Positions 1-8,051 of a DNA stretch of 29,564 nucleotides are shown one piece after another. Made by a program: the position numbers and the translations under genes. Source of the stretch: CAYYAQ01 sp964469555. Lineage in GTDB: Bacteria; Planctomycetota; UBA1135; UBA2386. How positions within the stretch are numbered: position 1 is the stretch's first letter; each line of letters begins with the position of its first letter. The stretch is from positions 1 through 29,564 of the forward strand of contig CAYYAQ010000060.1 in NCBI GenBank assembly GCA_964469555.1, given 5' to 3'. Under the pieces are notes generated by a model. It saw nothing but the letters and a program-made list of their open reading frames with translations, was not told where the DNA came from and did no database searches.

Positions 1-1224
1 GAGCTTGAGTTCGAGTTTACGGATGCGACGCACGATCTCCTTTTGTGACGTCGTGATCCGGGTGTGTTCCCGCAGCAGATCCTGACAGCGCTCCTGGGCA
101 CCGAGGGCGAGTCGAAGGTCTTCGATAGTCGCCACGTCGAGTGGAACCGGGAGCCCGAGTTCGCCGGCGCGCCGGGTGCACTCGTCGGCCTCCGTCTGGG
201 CTTTGGCCCGAAGGCGCTCGCGGTCGTGGGTGCCCTTCGCCGCCTGACTCGATAATTCCCGCAGGTCATCGACGTCCTTCTCGTGCTCCAGGAAGACGAA
301 GTCGGAGGGCAGGGAGTCGAGATCGGGGGACTGCTTTTCGTCTTTCCCACACTCGAGGAGCTTCACCCGTTCGGTGCGCAGCTGCGTCTCGGCTTCGATC
401 CGGCGGGCATCGAAGCCTGCGTCGAGGTCGGGAATCGCCGCGAGCGCGGCGAGCTTTCCCCGCAGGTCGACGAGTCGCAACACCCGCGGGCGGTTGCGAC
501 GCACGAAGACCAGATCGTCGAGGCGGCGACGAAGACCCTTCTCGTCGGCGATGGCCTCGTCTCGCGCCGTCGCCAGACGCTCCGCATCCAGCCTGGCAGC
601 GTTCCACGCGCTCACCGAGAGGGAGTGCTCGCGGAGCTCCTTGTGCAGTTGCTTCCACTCGCTGATCGCCACGCTGACCTCGGCCTTCCGGCTGCGGGCC
701 GCGAAGATGTCTGCCGCCTCCTCCGAGATGCCCTTCCGCACCTCCCGCAGGTGGTTCACCCCGAGGGCCGCACCGACGATCGCGGCGTCCGCGCCTTCCG
801 CCGCGTCGAGGAGGCGCTCGCTCCCTTGCCGGAGACGAACATGGTCGAGGCCGAACACGCGATGGAACTCCTCGTCGTCGACACCGCCGAGGAAGGGCCG
901 AAGTGCATCGTCGGGCAACGCATCGGAGTCGTCCGCGTCGCGGAGGGGTTCCTTGGTCGCCTTACGCCGGACGAAGGAGATCCTGTCGCCCTTCGCATTC
1001 TGGAGCGTCATCGCGAGCCGGAGGGCGGTGTAGTCGTGAACGAAGTTGTCCGGCGTCCGCGCGTGGATGCCAAACAGCGCGGCGGTGAGTGCACGGAGAG
1101 CCGAACTCTTGCCGGCCTCGTTCAGCCCGTAGATGACGTGGAGCCCGGTCTCTTGGCTCGAGAAATCGAGCGCCTTGCCGGTGAACGGCCCGAACGCGCG
1201 CAGGTCGACATTATCGATCCTCAC
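1..1224 (-). CDS. AAA family ATPase, YhaN/SbcC-like, N-terminal part (runs off left edge)
   Basis: The minus-strand frame is open from a GTG at 1224 to the window edge, giving 408 codons without a stop. The N-terminus has the ABC/SMC-like fold signature of SbcC, RecF and YhaN proteins: a beta-strand start (VRIDNVDLRAFGPF) and a Walker A motif GLNEAGKSS at about residues 33-41. Downstream the sequence becomes charged and heptad-like, as expected for a coiled-coil arm. The signature motif and Walker B lie beyond the edge. The GTG overlaps the stop of the nuclease gene (GTGA), so the two are translationally coupled. Known SbcCD-type pairs process DNA ends and hairpins. The YhaN/YhaO subfamily is assigned from the short Walker A form and the pairing; its exact role is less well known. 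Confidence 0.85.
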   Translation of the reverse strand, partial: MRIDNVDLRAFGPFTGKALDFSSQETGLHVIYGLNEAGKSSALRALTAALFGIHARTPDNFVHDYTALRLAMTLQNAKGDRISFVRRKATKEPLRDADDSDALPDDALRPFLGGVDDEEFHRVFGLDHVRLRQGSERLLDAAEGADAAIVGAALGVNHLREVRKGISEEAADIFAARSRKAEVSVAISEWKQLHKELREHSLSVSAWNAARLDAERLATARDEAIADEKGLRRRLDDLVFVRRNRPRVLRLVDLRGKLAALAAIPDLDAGFDARRIEAETQLRTERVKLLECGKDEKQSPDLDSLPSDFVFLEHEKDVDDLRELSSQAAKGTHDRERLRAKAQTEADECTRRAGELGLPVPLDVATIEDLRLALGAQERCQDLLREHTRITTSQKEIVRRIRKLELKL

Positions 1225-2492
1225 GCCTCGCCCTCCCCGGTCGCGGAGCTGTCGGCCTCGACGAGGCGTCGGACGACCTCGTCGCGAGCCTCGTCCATCA
1301 GCCCGAGCAGGGTCGCGTCGGAACGGAGATCCAGCCCGTCACCCGCCAGGTCGACGTGGGCGGGCAGCTTATCCAGCAGTGTGGTGAGGTCCGCCTTGAC
1401 TGCCGCCAGCACAACGGCACGTAACTCCGGCGAATCGAGATCGAGCGATTCGACGATATCGCTCCCGCTCGAAGCCGCGGCATCTTGGGTCTCGACCTTC
1501 ACCTTCTCGACCCACACGTCACCCAGCGAATTCGCCCGGTCGCGACAGGCTGCAACGAAAGCGCCGACCTCGCGCCGTAGCACCGGGTTCGCGGCGCTGC
1601 GCCCCGTGACCTCGACGCGCGCGGCGAGCAGACGACCGTCGGCTTCGTTCCTCGCATCCGCGAGCTTCGCGGCGACGGCGTCCTCGCACTCGGATCGACT
1701 CATACACGAGCCGACGTCGACCTCCAAGCGAGCAAAGCGCACTACATCGAAGACCTCTGCGGTGACCGACGTGATCCGACCGTCCGCCACGGTGACCAAC
1801 GTCGCGCCTCTGGCACCCGTCTCGCGGATGTGGCGCGCCTGGAGATTGCCCGGGAACACAATCCACGGTTCCTCGGAGACGATTTCGCGTTCGTGCACGT
1901 GGCCGAGCGCCCAGTAGTCGTAGCCCTTCCCGCGGAGCGAGTCGGGCGAGCAGGGAGCGTAGGGATCGTGACCTTCGCGACCGGTCAGCGCCGTGTGCAG
2001 GACACCGATGTTGATCGCCCCGGCCTGGGAAGCTGGGTAGTTGGAAGCGAGATCCTCGGTCGTCGCGGCCTTTGCAAAGCTCTGCCCGTGTAGGACCACC
2101 CCGGTCGGTTCATCGACGAAACTCTCCGGCGCGGAGGTCCGGAACGTCCGCACCGCCTCGGGATACGTAAGCGACATCGTCATCTTGCCCTGGGCGTCGT
2201 GGTTGCCGGCGACGATGTAGACGCGGATCCCCTCGTTCGTCAGTTCCCGCAGCCGCGCCGCGAACCAAAGCCCGGTCCCGAAGTCCTTCCAGTCGCCGTC
2301 GAATACGTCCCCGGCGAGAATCATAAACGCAACCGACTCTTCGATCGCGCGGCGCACGAGATTCTCGAACGCCCGCCGCGTCGCGGAGCGGATCTCCTCC
2401 GTCGGAGCCTCCTCGTAGCGCTCGAGTCCCCTCAGGGGGCTGTCGATGTGTAGATCCGCCGCGTGGAAGAATTTGAATCCCTCGGTCGCCAT
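1221..2492 (-). CDS. metallophosphoesterase DNA repair exonuclease, YhaO/SbcD-like
   Basis: This 423-residue protein has the calcineurin-like metallophosphoesterase motifs in order: HAADLHIDSPL near the N-terminus, GDVFDG, GNHDAQG, and GHVHE at about residue 200. They supply the Asp, His and Asn ligands of a two-metal nuclease centre. The start is placed at the ATG at 2492, because homologues begin just before the HAADLH motif; an in-frame codon at 2513 would add seven unconserved residues. It is the first gene of a two-gene operon whose stop overlaps the start of the ATPase gene, the standard arrangement for SbcD/SbcC and YhaO/YhaN. The expected role is ATP-driven processing of DNA ends. YhaO is preferred over SbcD because of the length and the partner, but the two are not cleanly separable here. 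Confidence 0.85.
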   Translation of the reverse strand: MATEGFKFFHAADLHIDSPLRGLERYEEAPTEEIRSATRRAFENLVRRAIEESVAFMILAGDVFDGDWKDFGTGLWFAARLRELTNEGIRVYIVAGNHDAQGKMTMSLTYPEAVRTFRTSAPESFVDEPTGVVLHGQSFAKAATTEDLASNYPASQAGAINIGVLHTALTGREGHDPYAPCSPDSLRGKGYDYWALGHVHEREIVSEEPWIVFPGNLQARHIRETGARGATLVTVADGRITSVTAEVFDVVRFARLEVDVGSCMSRSECEDAVAAKLADARNEADGRLLAARVEVTGRSAANPVLRREVGAFVAACRDRANSLGDVWVEKVKVETQDAAASSGSDIVESLDLDSPELRAVVLAAVKADLTTLLDKLPAHVDLAGDGLDLRSDATLLGLMDEARDEVVRRLVEADSSATGEGEA

Positions 2493-2838
2493 CGCTGATT
2501 CCCGTCCGAACACACCAACGATCGGCCGCGTATTTGCCGGGTGAGCCCTGGCCGCGGTCGGCGGATTATTCGCGCTGGCTGGCGCTCGGAATCAGCCGGG
2601 GAAGCGTAGGGAAAGGTGTGGTGGCTATCTAGCACGGGGCTGGAAGGGGGGTGGTGTAGACTGGCTAAGCTTCCGACTTCGCTGTGGCGCTGGCCCTTGA
2701 GAATCGGGGGTTGAGCATCTTACTCTCTGCGGCAACACCCTTTCGATCGACGTTGCGTCGAAGGCCATCGTCGATACGTGAGAGCAGATCGGTGTCGGTC
2801 CTGGTCGATGAAAGGAACATGGAGACGAAGGATGGATC

Positions 2839-3035
2839 CTAAGGTTGCGCCGCCCCCCACTGTCCTTCTCCGAAGATCATTGGGCCGCTCTGTCGATCAC
2901 CAGGTCAATCGTTCCAGTGCCTGGACCGGACCTCAGCGGCACGGCGAGGCGTGCACTACGACGAGAGACCGTCGTGTGGTCCGGGACGTCGAGAGTGAAG
3001 TTCATCAGCTCGAAGATGGACCGCAGGAATCCTGA
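2839..3035 (-). pseudogene. IS5-family transposase remnant
   Basis: About 65 codons resemble the N-terminal catalytic region of IS5-type DDE transposases. Reading from 3035 downward, one finds GFLRSIFELM, then VPDHTTVSRR, then IDLVID, which contains the first catalytic Asp of this family. The frame stops just after IDLVIDRAAQ. One frame over it resumes as IFGEGQW, matching the IFGEGEW segment that normally follows, so a single-base deletion has broken the gene. A further stop at 2839-2841 ends the match. The N-terminus, the other catalytic residues and the inverted repeats are not seen, so this is a dead fragment. The family call rests on remembered consensus rather than a search. Confidence 0.65.
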
Positions 3036-3039
3036 CCTT

Positions 3040-3162
3040 CCCGTGCTTTCCATCCTTCCGAGTCTGGTTCTGGCTCTGCCACTGGAATTCACTCGGTGAC
3101 AGGAACCGGTCGTCGTACTTGTGATCTTCGACCGCTAGCATCCCGGGCTTCCAGGTCTTCAT
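3040..3162 (-). pseudogene. fragment of a DUF3427-type tail (helicase/restriction-like protein)
   Basis: This frame encodes about 41 residues containing YDDRFLSPSEFQWQSQNQT followed by KDGKHG. The spacing and residues match the DUF3427 domain found at the C-terminus of some DEAD/DEAH helicase-nuclease proteins of restriction or phage-defence type. Nothing recognisable precedes it, and the match ends abruptly where the IS5-like fragment begins in another frame. It is best read as the stump of a defence-type gene cut by an insertion that has itself decayed. The domain call is from the motif alone. Confidence 0.5.
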
Positions 3163-3323
3163 GGAGGGTGGAGCGAGACCATGGCCGCGCCAATTTCGGG
3201 CGCAATGCCGCTTGGAAATATGATGCTGACGTGAACCGTAGGCCTCTAACTACACCGAGTTGAAAGACCTCACGGAGTACCGTGTTGGATTTGTGATTAT
3301 CGACTTCACGGAGATGAAACCAC

Positions 3324-3773
3324 ATGTCAACCATCGGCAAGTTCATGGCGGCTGATCACAAAGGATGCGACGAAATGCTCGTCGACGTAGAGTCCGCCGT
3401 GACGATCGGCGATTGGAGTTCGGCGAGCGAGCGTTTTGATCGATTCGAAGCCGCGATGCGAAAGCACTTCGAGATCGAAGAAGAGATTCTGTTCCCTAAG
3501 ATCGAACGGTCCACCGGCATTTCGGCCGGCCCGACCGAGGTGATGCGGTTGGATCACCGGCAGATACAGACCCTGTTCCAAACACTGTCGGACGCGATCA
3601 CGGCGGAGGACTCGCCTGCGTACCTGGGATTCTCGGAGACCATGATGGTCATGATCCAACAACACAACATGAAGGAGGAGCAGGTGCTGTATCCGCTGGC
3701 CGAGGACGTGCTGCACGATCCGGACGAAACCGTTGCGAGAATGCGTGCGCAACGCACCTCTGCCAATCCGTAG
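3324..3773 (+). CDS. hemerythrin HHE domain protein
   Basis: This 149-residue soluble protein carries the two HHE repeats of the hemerythrin family: D11-H12, then H48-F-E-I-E-E-E around residues 48-54, D77-H78, and H114-N-M-K-E118. These His and Glu residues would bind a di-iron centre. Family members sense or bind oxygen or nitric oxide, or repair damaged iron-sulfur clusters (the YtfE/DnrN/ScdA group). A GGAG lies about ten bases before the ATG. Only four bases separate its stop from the DUF2249 start, and that gene overlaps the NnrS-like membrane gene, so the three form one operon. This context favours a nitric-oxide or redox-stress role over oxygen storage. It lacks the N-terminal DUF542 domain of true ScdA/YtfE. 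Confidence 0.85.
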   Translation: MSTIGKFMAADHKGCDEMLVDVESAVTIGDWSSASERFDRFEAAMRKHFEIEEEILFPKIERSTGISAGPTEVMRLDHRQIQTLFQTLSDAITAEDSPAYLGFSETMMVMIQQHNMKEEQVLYPLAEDVLHDPDETVARMRAQRTSANP

Positions 3774-3777
3774 CGCG

Positions 3778-4044
3778 ATGGCCGTCGAGATCTTCCTTGA
3801 CGTTCGCAATCTGGAAGCTCCGGAACCCCTCCAAGAGGTTCTGCGCGTTCTCGACGGACTGCGCGAGGGGTGCTACCTGCGCGTTTTCCATCGCCGCAAT
3901 CCTCACTGCCTGTGTCAGCTGATCGATCGGTTGGGTTTCGTCCACGAGATCCGGAGGAACGACGACTCGACGTTCGACATCTTCGTCTGGCACGCCTCTG
4001 ATGAGGTTACTGCTCTTGCGGTGCAGAGGGCTGCGCGGGAATGA
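3778..4044 (+). CDS. DUF2249 domain protein
   Basis: This 88-residue protein starts at the ATG at 3778. An in-frame codon at 3733 would overlap the hemerythrin gene by 40 bases and add unconserved residues. It has the DUF2249 pattern: FLDVRNLEAPEPLQ at the N-terminus, LREGCYLRVFHRRNP in the middle, and a C-terminal FDIFVWH strand. The fold is a small SirA/TusA-like alpha-beta sandwich. DUF2249 genes are often found beside hemerythrins, NnrS-like and denitrification genes, and the molecular function is not established. Its stop overlaps the next start (ATGA), implying translational coupling. Confidence 0.8.
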   Translation: MAVEIFLDVRNLEAPEPLQEVLRVLDGLREGCYLRVFHRRNPHCLCQLIDRLGFVHEIRRNDDSTFDIFVWHASDEVTALAVQRAARE

Positions 4045-5309
4045 GGATGCCGAGTCTCTCCCTACAGCAGGTAGCGCCGCTGCGCGTGCCGATCGGGTAC
4101 TTCCTCGTCGGGCCCTGGTTCGGCGTATTCGCCGGGCTGTTCCTGGGTTGGCACGGTGAGTCCGCGTGGGTTTCGCGCTGGACTCCCGCAGTGTTGGGTG
4201 CGACGCACCTCCTGATCCTCGGGTGCATCGTCATGGTGATGATGGGCGCGTTGGTTCAGGTGCTTTCGGTGATCAGTTCCGCGTCTGTGCCTGCAGCTGC
4301 GTGGATCGGGCCGTGGATCCGATCTCTGCTGGGAGTGGGCGCTACCGCGCTCGCCTTCGCGCTCTCCTACGAGATTCGGCCGCTGTTCTACATCGCGGGC
4401 ATCTGTCTGGCGTTGTCATTCAGCGCCTTCCTCGCTCCCTTGATCTGGAGTCTGTCGCGACGTGTTGGAGGTGGGGACTCGATGTTCGCCATTCGGATCG
4501 CGGTCCTTTGCCTCCTCCTGACCTTCGTCCTCGGTGTGCTCCTCGTCGGTGGGCATGTCGCGCCGGAGCGCATTCCCGGATTCCGATCCTGGACGGGTTT
4601 GCACCTGGGTTTCGGACTCATCGGATGGACCACGCTGTTGATCATGGCCGTGAGCTTCCAGGTCCTGCCCATGTTCTTCGTTGCTCCGAACTACCCGCGG
4701 TGGATCTCGGTCGGCGCGCCCGTGTCGGTCCCGATAGGGCTCATCACGGGAAACGTTTGGATCCTCGGTGCTGCCTGCTCGGTCTGGGCCGTGTGCACGC
4801 TCCGTGTTCTCTTTCTCCGCAAGCGTCGCGCACCGGATCCGGTCGTGTGGTTCTGGCAGCTTGCCATGGTCCTCCTCGGATCGACGACGGCCGTGGTCTG
4901 GTTCACGAATGCGTCAGAGTTGACGGTAGGTGTCCTCTTCGTCGTCGGCTTCATCCTCACCGTCATGATTGGCATGCTCTACAAGATCGTCCCGTTCCTG
5001 GTGTTCCTCCATCTGCAACGCGCATGCCTCTCGCGGCCGGAACGGTTCAGCAAGTTGCCGACGATGCACACCGTAATCCCGGTGCGACGCGCCCGATGGC
5101 AGTTCTTCATTCACGCTGTTGCGGTAGTCATGTGTCTCGGCGCGACCAAGTCTCCCGTCCTCGGGCCGTGGGCGGCCGTCTTGCTGGCAGCGGATTGCGC
5201 GTGGTTGGGGGTGAGCATTCAGTGCGGTTGGACGTGCTATCGACGTAAGCTCGAAGAGCTGGACCCGTTCGTCGTCGTGAGTCCACGAACGGTGGCGCCG
5301 ACCGCGTAG
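4041..5309 (+). CDS. NnrS / haem-copper oxidase subunit I-like membrane protein
   Basis: This 422-residue, very hydrophobic protein has roughly ten to twelve predicted membrane helices. Conserved-looking His residues sit at helix ends: ATHLLILG followed by a MGALVQVLSV helix, HLGFGLIGW followed by FQVLPMFF, and IVPFLVFLHLQ. The H...MGALxQxL pattern is typical of proteins related to NnrS and to the haem-binding core of haem-copper oxidases. It is much shorter than a catalytic oxidase subunit I and lacks a recognisable copper-site HPEVY motif, so it is probably not a terminal oxidase. NnrS-like proteins protect against nitrosative stress. It is translationally coupled to the DUF2249 gene and ends the hemerythrin operon. 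The exact family is uncertain. Confidence 0.65.
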   Translation: MRMPSLSLQQVAPLRVPIGYFLVGPWFGVFAGLFLGWHGESAWVSRWTPAVLGATHLLILGCIVMVMMGALVQVLSVISSASVPAAAWIGPWIRSLLGVGATALAFALSYEIRPLFYIAGICLALSFSAFLAPLIWSLSRRVGGGDSMFAIRIAVLCLLLTFVLGVLLVGGHVAPERIPGFRSWTGLHLGFGLIGWTTLLIMAVSFQVLPMFFVAPNYPRWISVGAPVSVPIGLITGNVWILGAACSVWAVCTLRVLFLRKRRAPDPVVWFWQLAMVLLGSTTAVVWFTNASELTVGVLFVVGFILTVMIGMLYKIVPFLVFLHLQRACLSRPERFSKLPTMHTVIPVRRARWQFFIHAVAVVMCLGATKSPVLGPWAAVLLAADCAWLGVSIQCGWTCYRRKLEELDPFVVVSPRTVAPTA

Positions 5310-5317
5310 GACCCGCT

Positions 5318-5332
5318 CCCCTACCTCAGGGG
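5318..5332. terminator. small GC hairpin between convergent genes
   Basis: CCCCT and AGGGG flank a five-base loop just after the NnrS-like gene and before the convergent Rrf2 remnant. The stem is short and no T-run follows on either strand, so a terminator role is only a possibility. Confidence 0.25.
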
Positions 5333-5360
5333 GCGTTCCGCAACCACGCAGCCCGCAATA

Positions 5361-5603
5361 TCAGGGACTCTCCACGCGCGGATCACGATCGACGTGCGCC
5401 AGTGTCGTGTTCTCCATCCACTCTTGCATCGAATCGTGCAGCCGGCAGTACGTCTCGCGCAACGGGCAGTGGTTCTTCGGGTCGCACTTGCCCCACCCGA
5501 AGGCACAGATGCCAGGTTCCGTCTCGAAGTCAGTAGCTTCGAGAATCTGCGCGAATCGGATCTTCCTCGCCGTACTTCTCGTGCGTGACGAGTCACCAAA
5601 CAA
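5361..5603 (-). pseudogene. Rrf2-family regulator, C-terminal half only (NsrR/IscR-like)
   Basis: The frame encodes up to 80 residues from a possible TTG at 5603. From residue 13 it matches the C-terminal half of Rrf2 regulators: ARKIRFAQILEAT, then the cluster-binding loop CAFGWGKC-DPKNHC, then a helix ending ENTTLAHV. The three Cys of the iron-sulfur ligand set are kept. The N-terminal winged helix-turn-helix (about 60-70 residues) is absent; the bases back to the neighbouring gene end at 5630 do not encode it in any frame. Rrf2 proteins of the NsrR group repress nitric-oxide response genes, which fits the adjacent hemerythrin/NnrS-like set. It is probably a truncated relic, although expression as a cluster-binding peptide cannot be excluded. 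Confidence 0.7.
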
Positions 5604-5629
5604 ACCTGGCGTAAGGTGGTAGGCGAGGG

Positions 5630-7588
5630 TTAGACGGCAGCAGTCAGGCTCGGGTCCTGGTAAAGGCTGAAGGCCGCAAGAGTTGCTGTCGCGCTCGGAC
5701 TCATGAGCGCGTTGGGAGTCAGGATCTGGATGCGTTCGCGGTATTCCCCTAGCGCCTCGACGAAGCTGGCCGCGGCCTCGGTCTCAAACTCCTTCAGGCG
5801 TTCGAAGTCGAGGACGAGGTTATCGCGCGTTCGCTCTAGAGCGTCGCGCACGCGCGCGGCCACGCGGGTAGCGTCTTCACTCTGAAGCATGCCCTCCAGC
5901 CGCAGCCAAACGGTGCGTTCGGGGCGCTGTTCCACCGAGAGGAACTCCATCGCTTTCGCGAGGCGGCGCCAGGTCCGTGCCGGGCGAGGCGCCTCGGCGG
6001 GGATGCGGTAGACGTGCCTGACCAGCTTCGGGTCCTGGCAGATGCGGAGGCGAAGCTTGATGGATGTCCACGCGGCGGCACCGACCGCGGCGATCGAGAT
6101 CAGGTGCTCCCACCACGTAGGTTTGCCGAACGTGGCGTGAATCTCGCGCTGCAGGTTCGTGATCCACCGTCGCACCGTGCGGTTGGGTCCGAAGAGCCGA
6201 CCGGTCAGGAAGGTGGAGTACGCCTTGCGAATCTCCCGCGCGAAGCGCTCGGCCTTGCGGCGCAGCACGGGGTTGTCGGATGCTTCGAGCGTGCGGTACC
6301 CGTCGAACCAGGTGTCGATCGAGCGGTAGATCGTCGGACCCAGACGCTGGAAGTCCTGTCGGAAACACTCGCGCTGTTGCTCTTCGATCTCCTCTGCACT
6401 TAGCAGCGGATGCCTGACCATCGCCGCGAAACCGTCGCAGGTCTTGTAGTAGAGTTCCGGATCGGCGAGCAGGTCCTCGCGCAGGAGACCGTCCTCTTTG
6501 ACCTTCTCGAAGAATGGCGTGCCTGGCGTTGGGCCGTAGATCAGGTACTGGCACAGATCCGGTTTGAGATCGAGCAGGCCGTCCAGCTCTTCCTGGACGG
6601 TCGGGCCGTCCTGGTAGGGCAAGCCGACGATCATCGAGGCGAGGATGCCGATCCCGTGGCGCTTGAGTTCACGGAAGAGCTCGGCGGGGTCGCGGCCCTT
6701 TTGTTTGGCGTAGCCGGAGCGGCTGCCTTCGTAGCCGATCCAGAAACCGTCGATGCCCATCTCGACGATCTCCTCGGTCTTGTACTGGCTGATTGCCTTG
6801 ATGCTCGAGAAGACGAACATGGAGATCGTCTTGCCGCTCTTCAGAACCTCGTCACGGAATTGGAGCGCGCGGCGTTTGTTGAGCAGGAAGTCCTCGTCGA
6901 GCACCACGAGTGAGATGTTAGGATCCTTCTCGAGGTATCGATCGACGACGCGGAAGATGTCCGCGCCGGTCGGCAGGAGCTTGATGTGCTTGCGTTTGAA
7001 GAAGTGTGATGTGCAACAGAAGTCGCAGCCGTTCGGACAACCCAGCCCGGCGAAGATCATGCCCGTGCGCGACACACCCACGCTGAAGACTTTTAGTTGG
7101 CTAACGATCAGCGGGTGCTTGTAGGCCTTGCCGATCTCGATCTCCGGCTCCTCCAAGAGGCGGCGCATGAAGGCGACGCCCTCCTCGCGGCATATGTGAT
7201 CGCCGTAGGGCGCGAGGAAATCGTCAGGGAGTACCGTGCCGTAACCGCCGAGCACAATCCGCGATTCGGGGGCGTGCCTGCGCACCAACTCGACGGCTTC
7301 CTTCATGCGGTGGAAGACCGCCAGCAGGAAGGAGACGCAGACGTAGTCATAGCCCTTCTCAAGTTCCGCGATGAGTTCCCGTTTGGAGGGATACTGAAGC
7401 ACTACACAGGGCGCCTCGAGGTTTTCGGCCACGTACTCCAGGGAGAAGTGCAGGTGTAGCGAGCGTGGACTGAACAGTCCTTGAGCGCGGGTGACTTGTC
7501 CGTGGAGGAGTTCGTAGCCCACGCTGGGTGCGTCCCCGTGGGCGGGACCGATGGGGCGACACACGCTGGTGAGGAGGATTCTTTTCAT
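5630..7588 (-). CDS. radical SAM protein with B12-binding-like N-terminus and C-terminal STAS-like domain
   Basis: This 652-residue protein starts at the ATG at 7588, where a typical MKRILLTS strand opens; an in-frame start 84 bases upstream adds unconserved residues. Residues 1-150 look like the Rossmann-type domain of B12-binding radical SAM proteins, but the DxHxxG cobalamin motif is missing. The radical SAM CxxxCxxC lies at C184, C188 and C191 (GCPNGCDFC), followed by a TIM-barrel region with LVVLDEDFLLNKRRA and IGYEGSRSGY. The last 80 or so residues (VWLRLEGML... LVLDFERLKEFETEAAASF) resemble a STAS domain of the anti-sigma-factor-antagonist type. The substrate is unknown. The gene stands alone, divergent from the benzoyl-CoA operon. 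Confidence 0.75.
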   Translation of the reverse strand: MKRILLTSVCRPIGPAHGDAPSVGYELLHGQVTRAQGLFSPRSLHLHFSLEYVAENLEAPCVVLQYPSKRELIAELEKGYDYVCVSFLLAVFHRMKEAVELVRRHAPESRIVLGGYGTVLPDDFLAPYGDHICREEGVAFMRRLLEEPEIEIGKAYKHPLIVSQLKVFSVGVSRTGMIFAGLGCPNGCDFCCTSHFFKRKHIKLLPTGADIFRVVDRYLEKDPNISLVVLDEDFLLNKRRALQFRDEVLKSGKTISMFVFSSIKAISQYKTEEIVEMGIDGFWIGYEGSRSGYAKQKGRDPAELFRELKRHGIGILASMIVGLPYQDGPTVQEELDGLLDLKPDLCQYLIYGPTPGTPFFEKVKEDGLLREDLLADPELYYKTCDGFAAMVRHPLLSAEEIEEQQRECFRQDFQRLGPTIYRSIDTWFDGYRTLEASDNPVLRRKAERFAREIRKAYSTFLTGRLFGPNRTVRRWITNLQREIHATFGKPTWWEHLISIAAVGAAAWTSIKLRLRICQDPKLVRHVYRIPAEAPRPARTWRRLAKAMEFLSVEQRPERTVWLRLEGMLQSEDATRVAARVRDALERTRDNLVLDFERLKEFETEAAASFVEALGEYRERIQILTPNALMSPSATATLAAFSLYQDPSLTAAV

Positions 7589-8051
7589 GGTGCGGAGTTC
7601 CGTTAGGCCGGCGACCGGAAGAAGCTTGACCTGTGCAAGGAAGTAGCACTCATCCGCGATGCTTGGGGTCACTATCGGGTCACGATCGAATCACGCCGTT
7701 CAGATGCCCTGGCACCAAGTTGATCCAGTTGACGAGAGAGTAGAGTGCGGGCACGCATTCGTACACCAGATCGTGTAGAGCACTCGCTCTCCGATCTTCA
7801 GCTTCTCGATGCCCTTCCCGGTCTCGACGTCGAATGGAGTTCTGCGTCCGCGAAAGCTCAGAGATCTGAGTGAAACAAGTCACGCGTCGATCAAGTTGTT
7901 GACCAAGTGTCGATCCGCCTGCCGTAGTAGAGAAGGGCGCCGCGACAATCTCTCGTTTGCGTGACGGTCAGGGTCTCGCAAAAAGAACGGATGCGAAATT
8001 CGATGAGAGGCGGACCCTTGTGTGTACTTTTGGTTCTGCTGTGCACGACGC
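7589..8051. other. 463-bp intergenic region between divergent genes
   Basis: This region must carry the promoters of the radical SAM gene (leftward) and the benzoyl-CoA operon (rightward). No convincing -35/-10 pair, FNR-type TTGAT-N4-ATCAA site or other operator was found. A minus-strand stretch at 7700-7879 is open for 60 codons and includes the protein-like string DVETGKGIEKLKIGERVLY, but it has no usable start and I do not recognise it. It may be a gene fragment. No good ribosome-binding site precedes the had start. Confidence 0.5.

Larger units (their letters stand above)
2493..3323. other. gene-poor stretch with decayed gene fragments
   Basis: No intact gene is supported here. Two minus-strand remnants at 2839-3162 are described separately. 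The rest (2493-2838 and 3163-3323) holds only short unconvincing reading frames. The left part must carry the promoter of the nuclease/ATPase operon, and the last part the promoter of the hemerythrin gene, but no clear -35/-10 pair or operator stands out. Confidence 0.6.

Noticed and set aside
283..1917. 544-codon plus-strand open frame
   Set aside because: It is antisense to the ATPase and nuclease genes, whose motifs are clear. Its own translation has no recognisable domain; GC-rich third positions create such shadows.
2778..3099. Short plus-strand frames between the nuclease and hemerythrin genes
   Set aside because: They lie opposite the transposase and DUF3427 remnants, have no ribosome-binding sites, and show no recognisable sequence.
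7880..7920. Partial inverted repeat around GATCAAGTTGTTGACC as an operator for the benzoyl-CoA operon
   Set aside because: The arms match poorly and no promoter elements could be aligned with it, so it is not better than chance.
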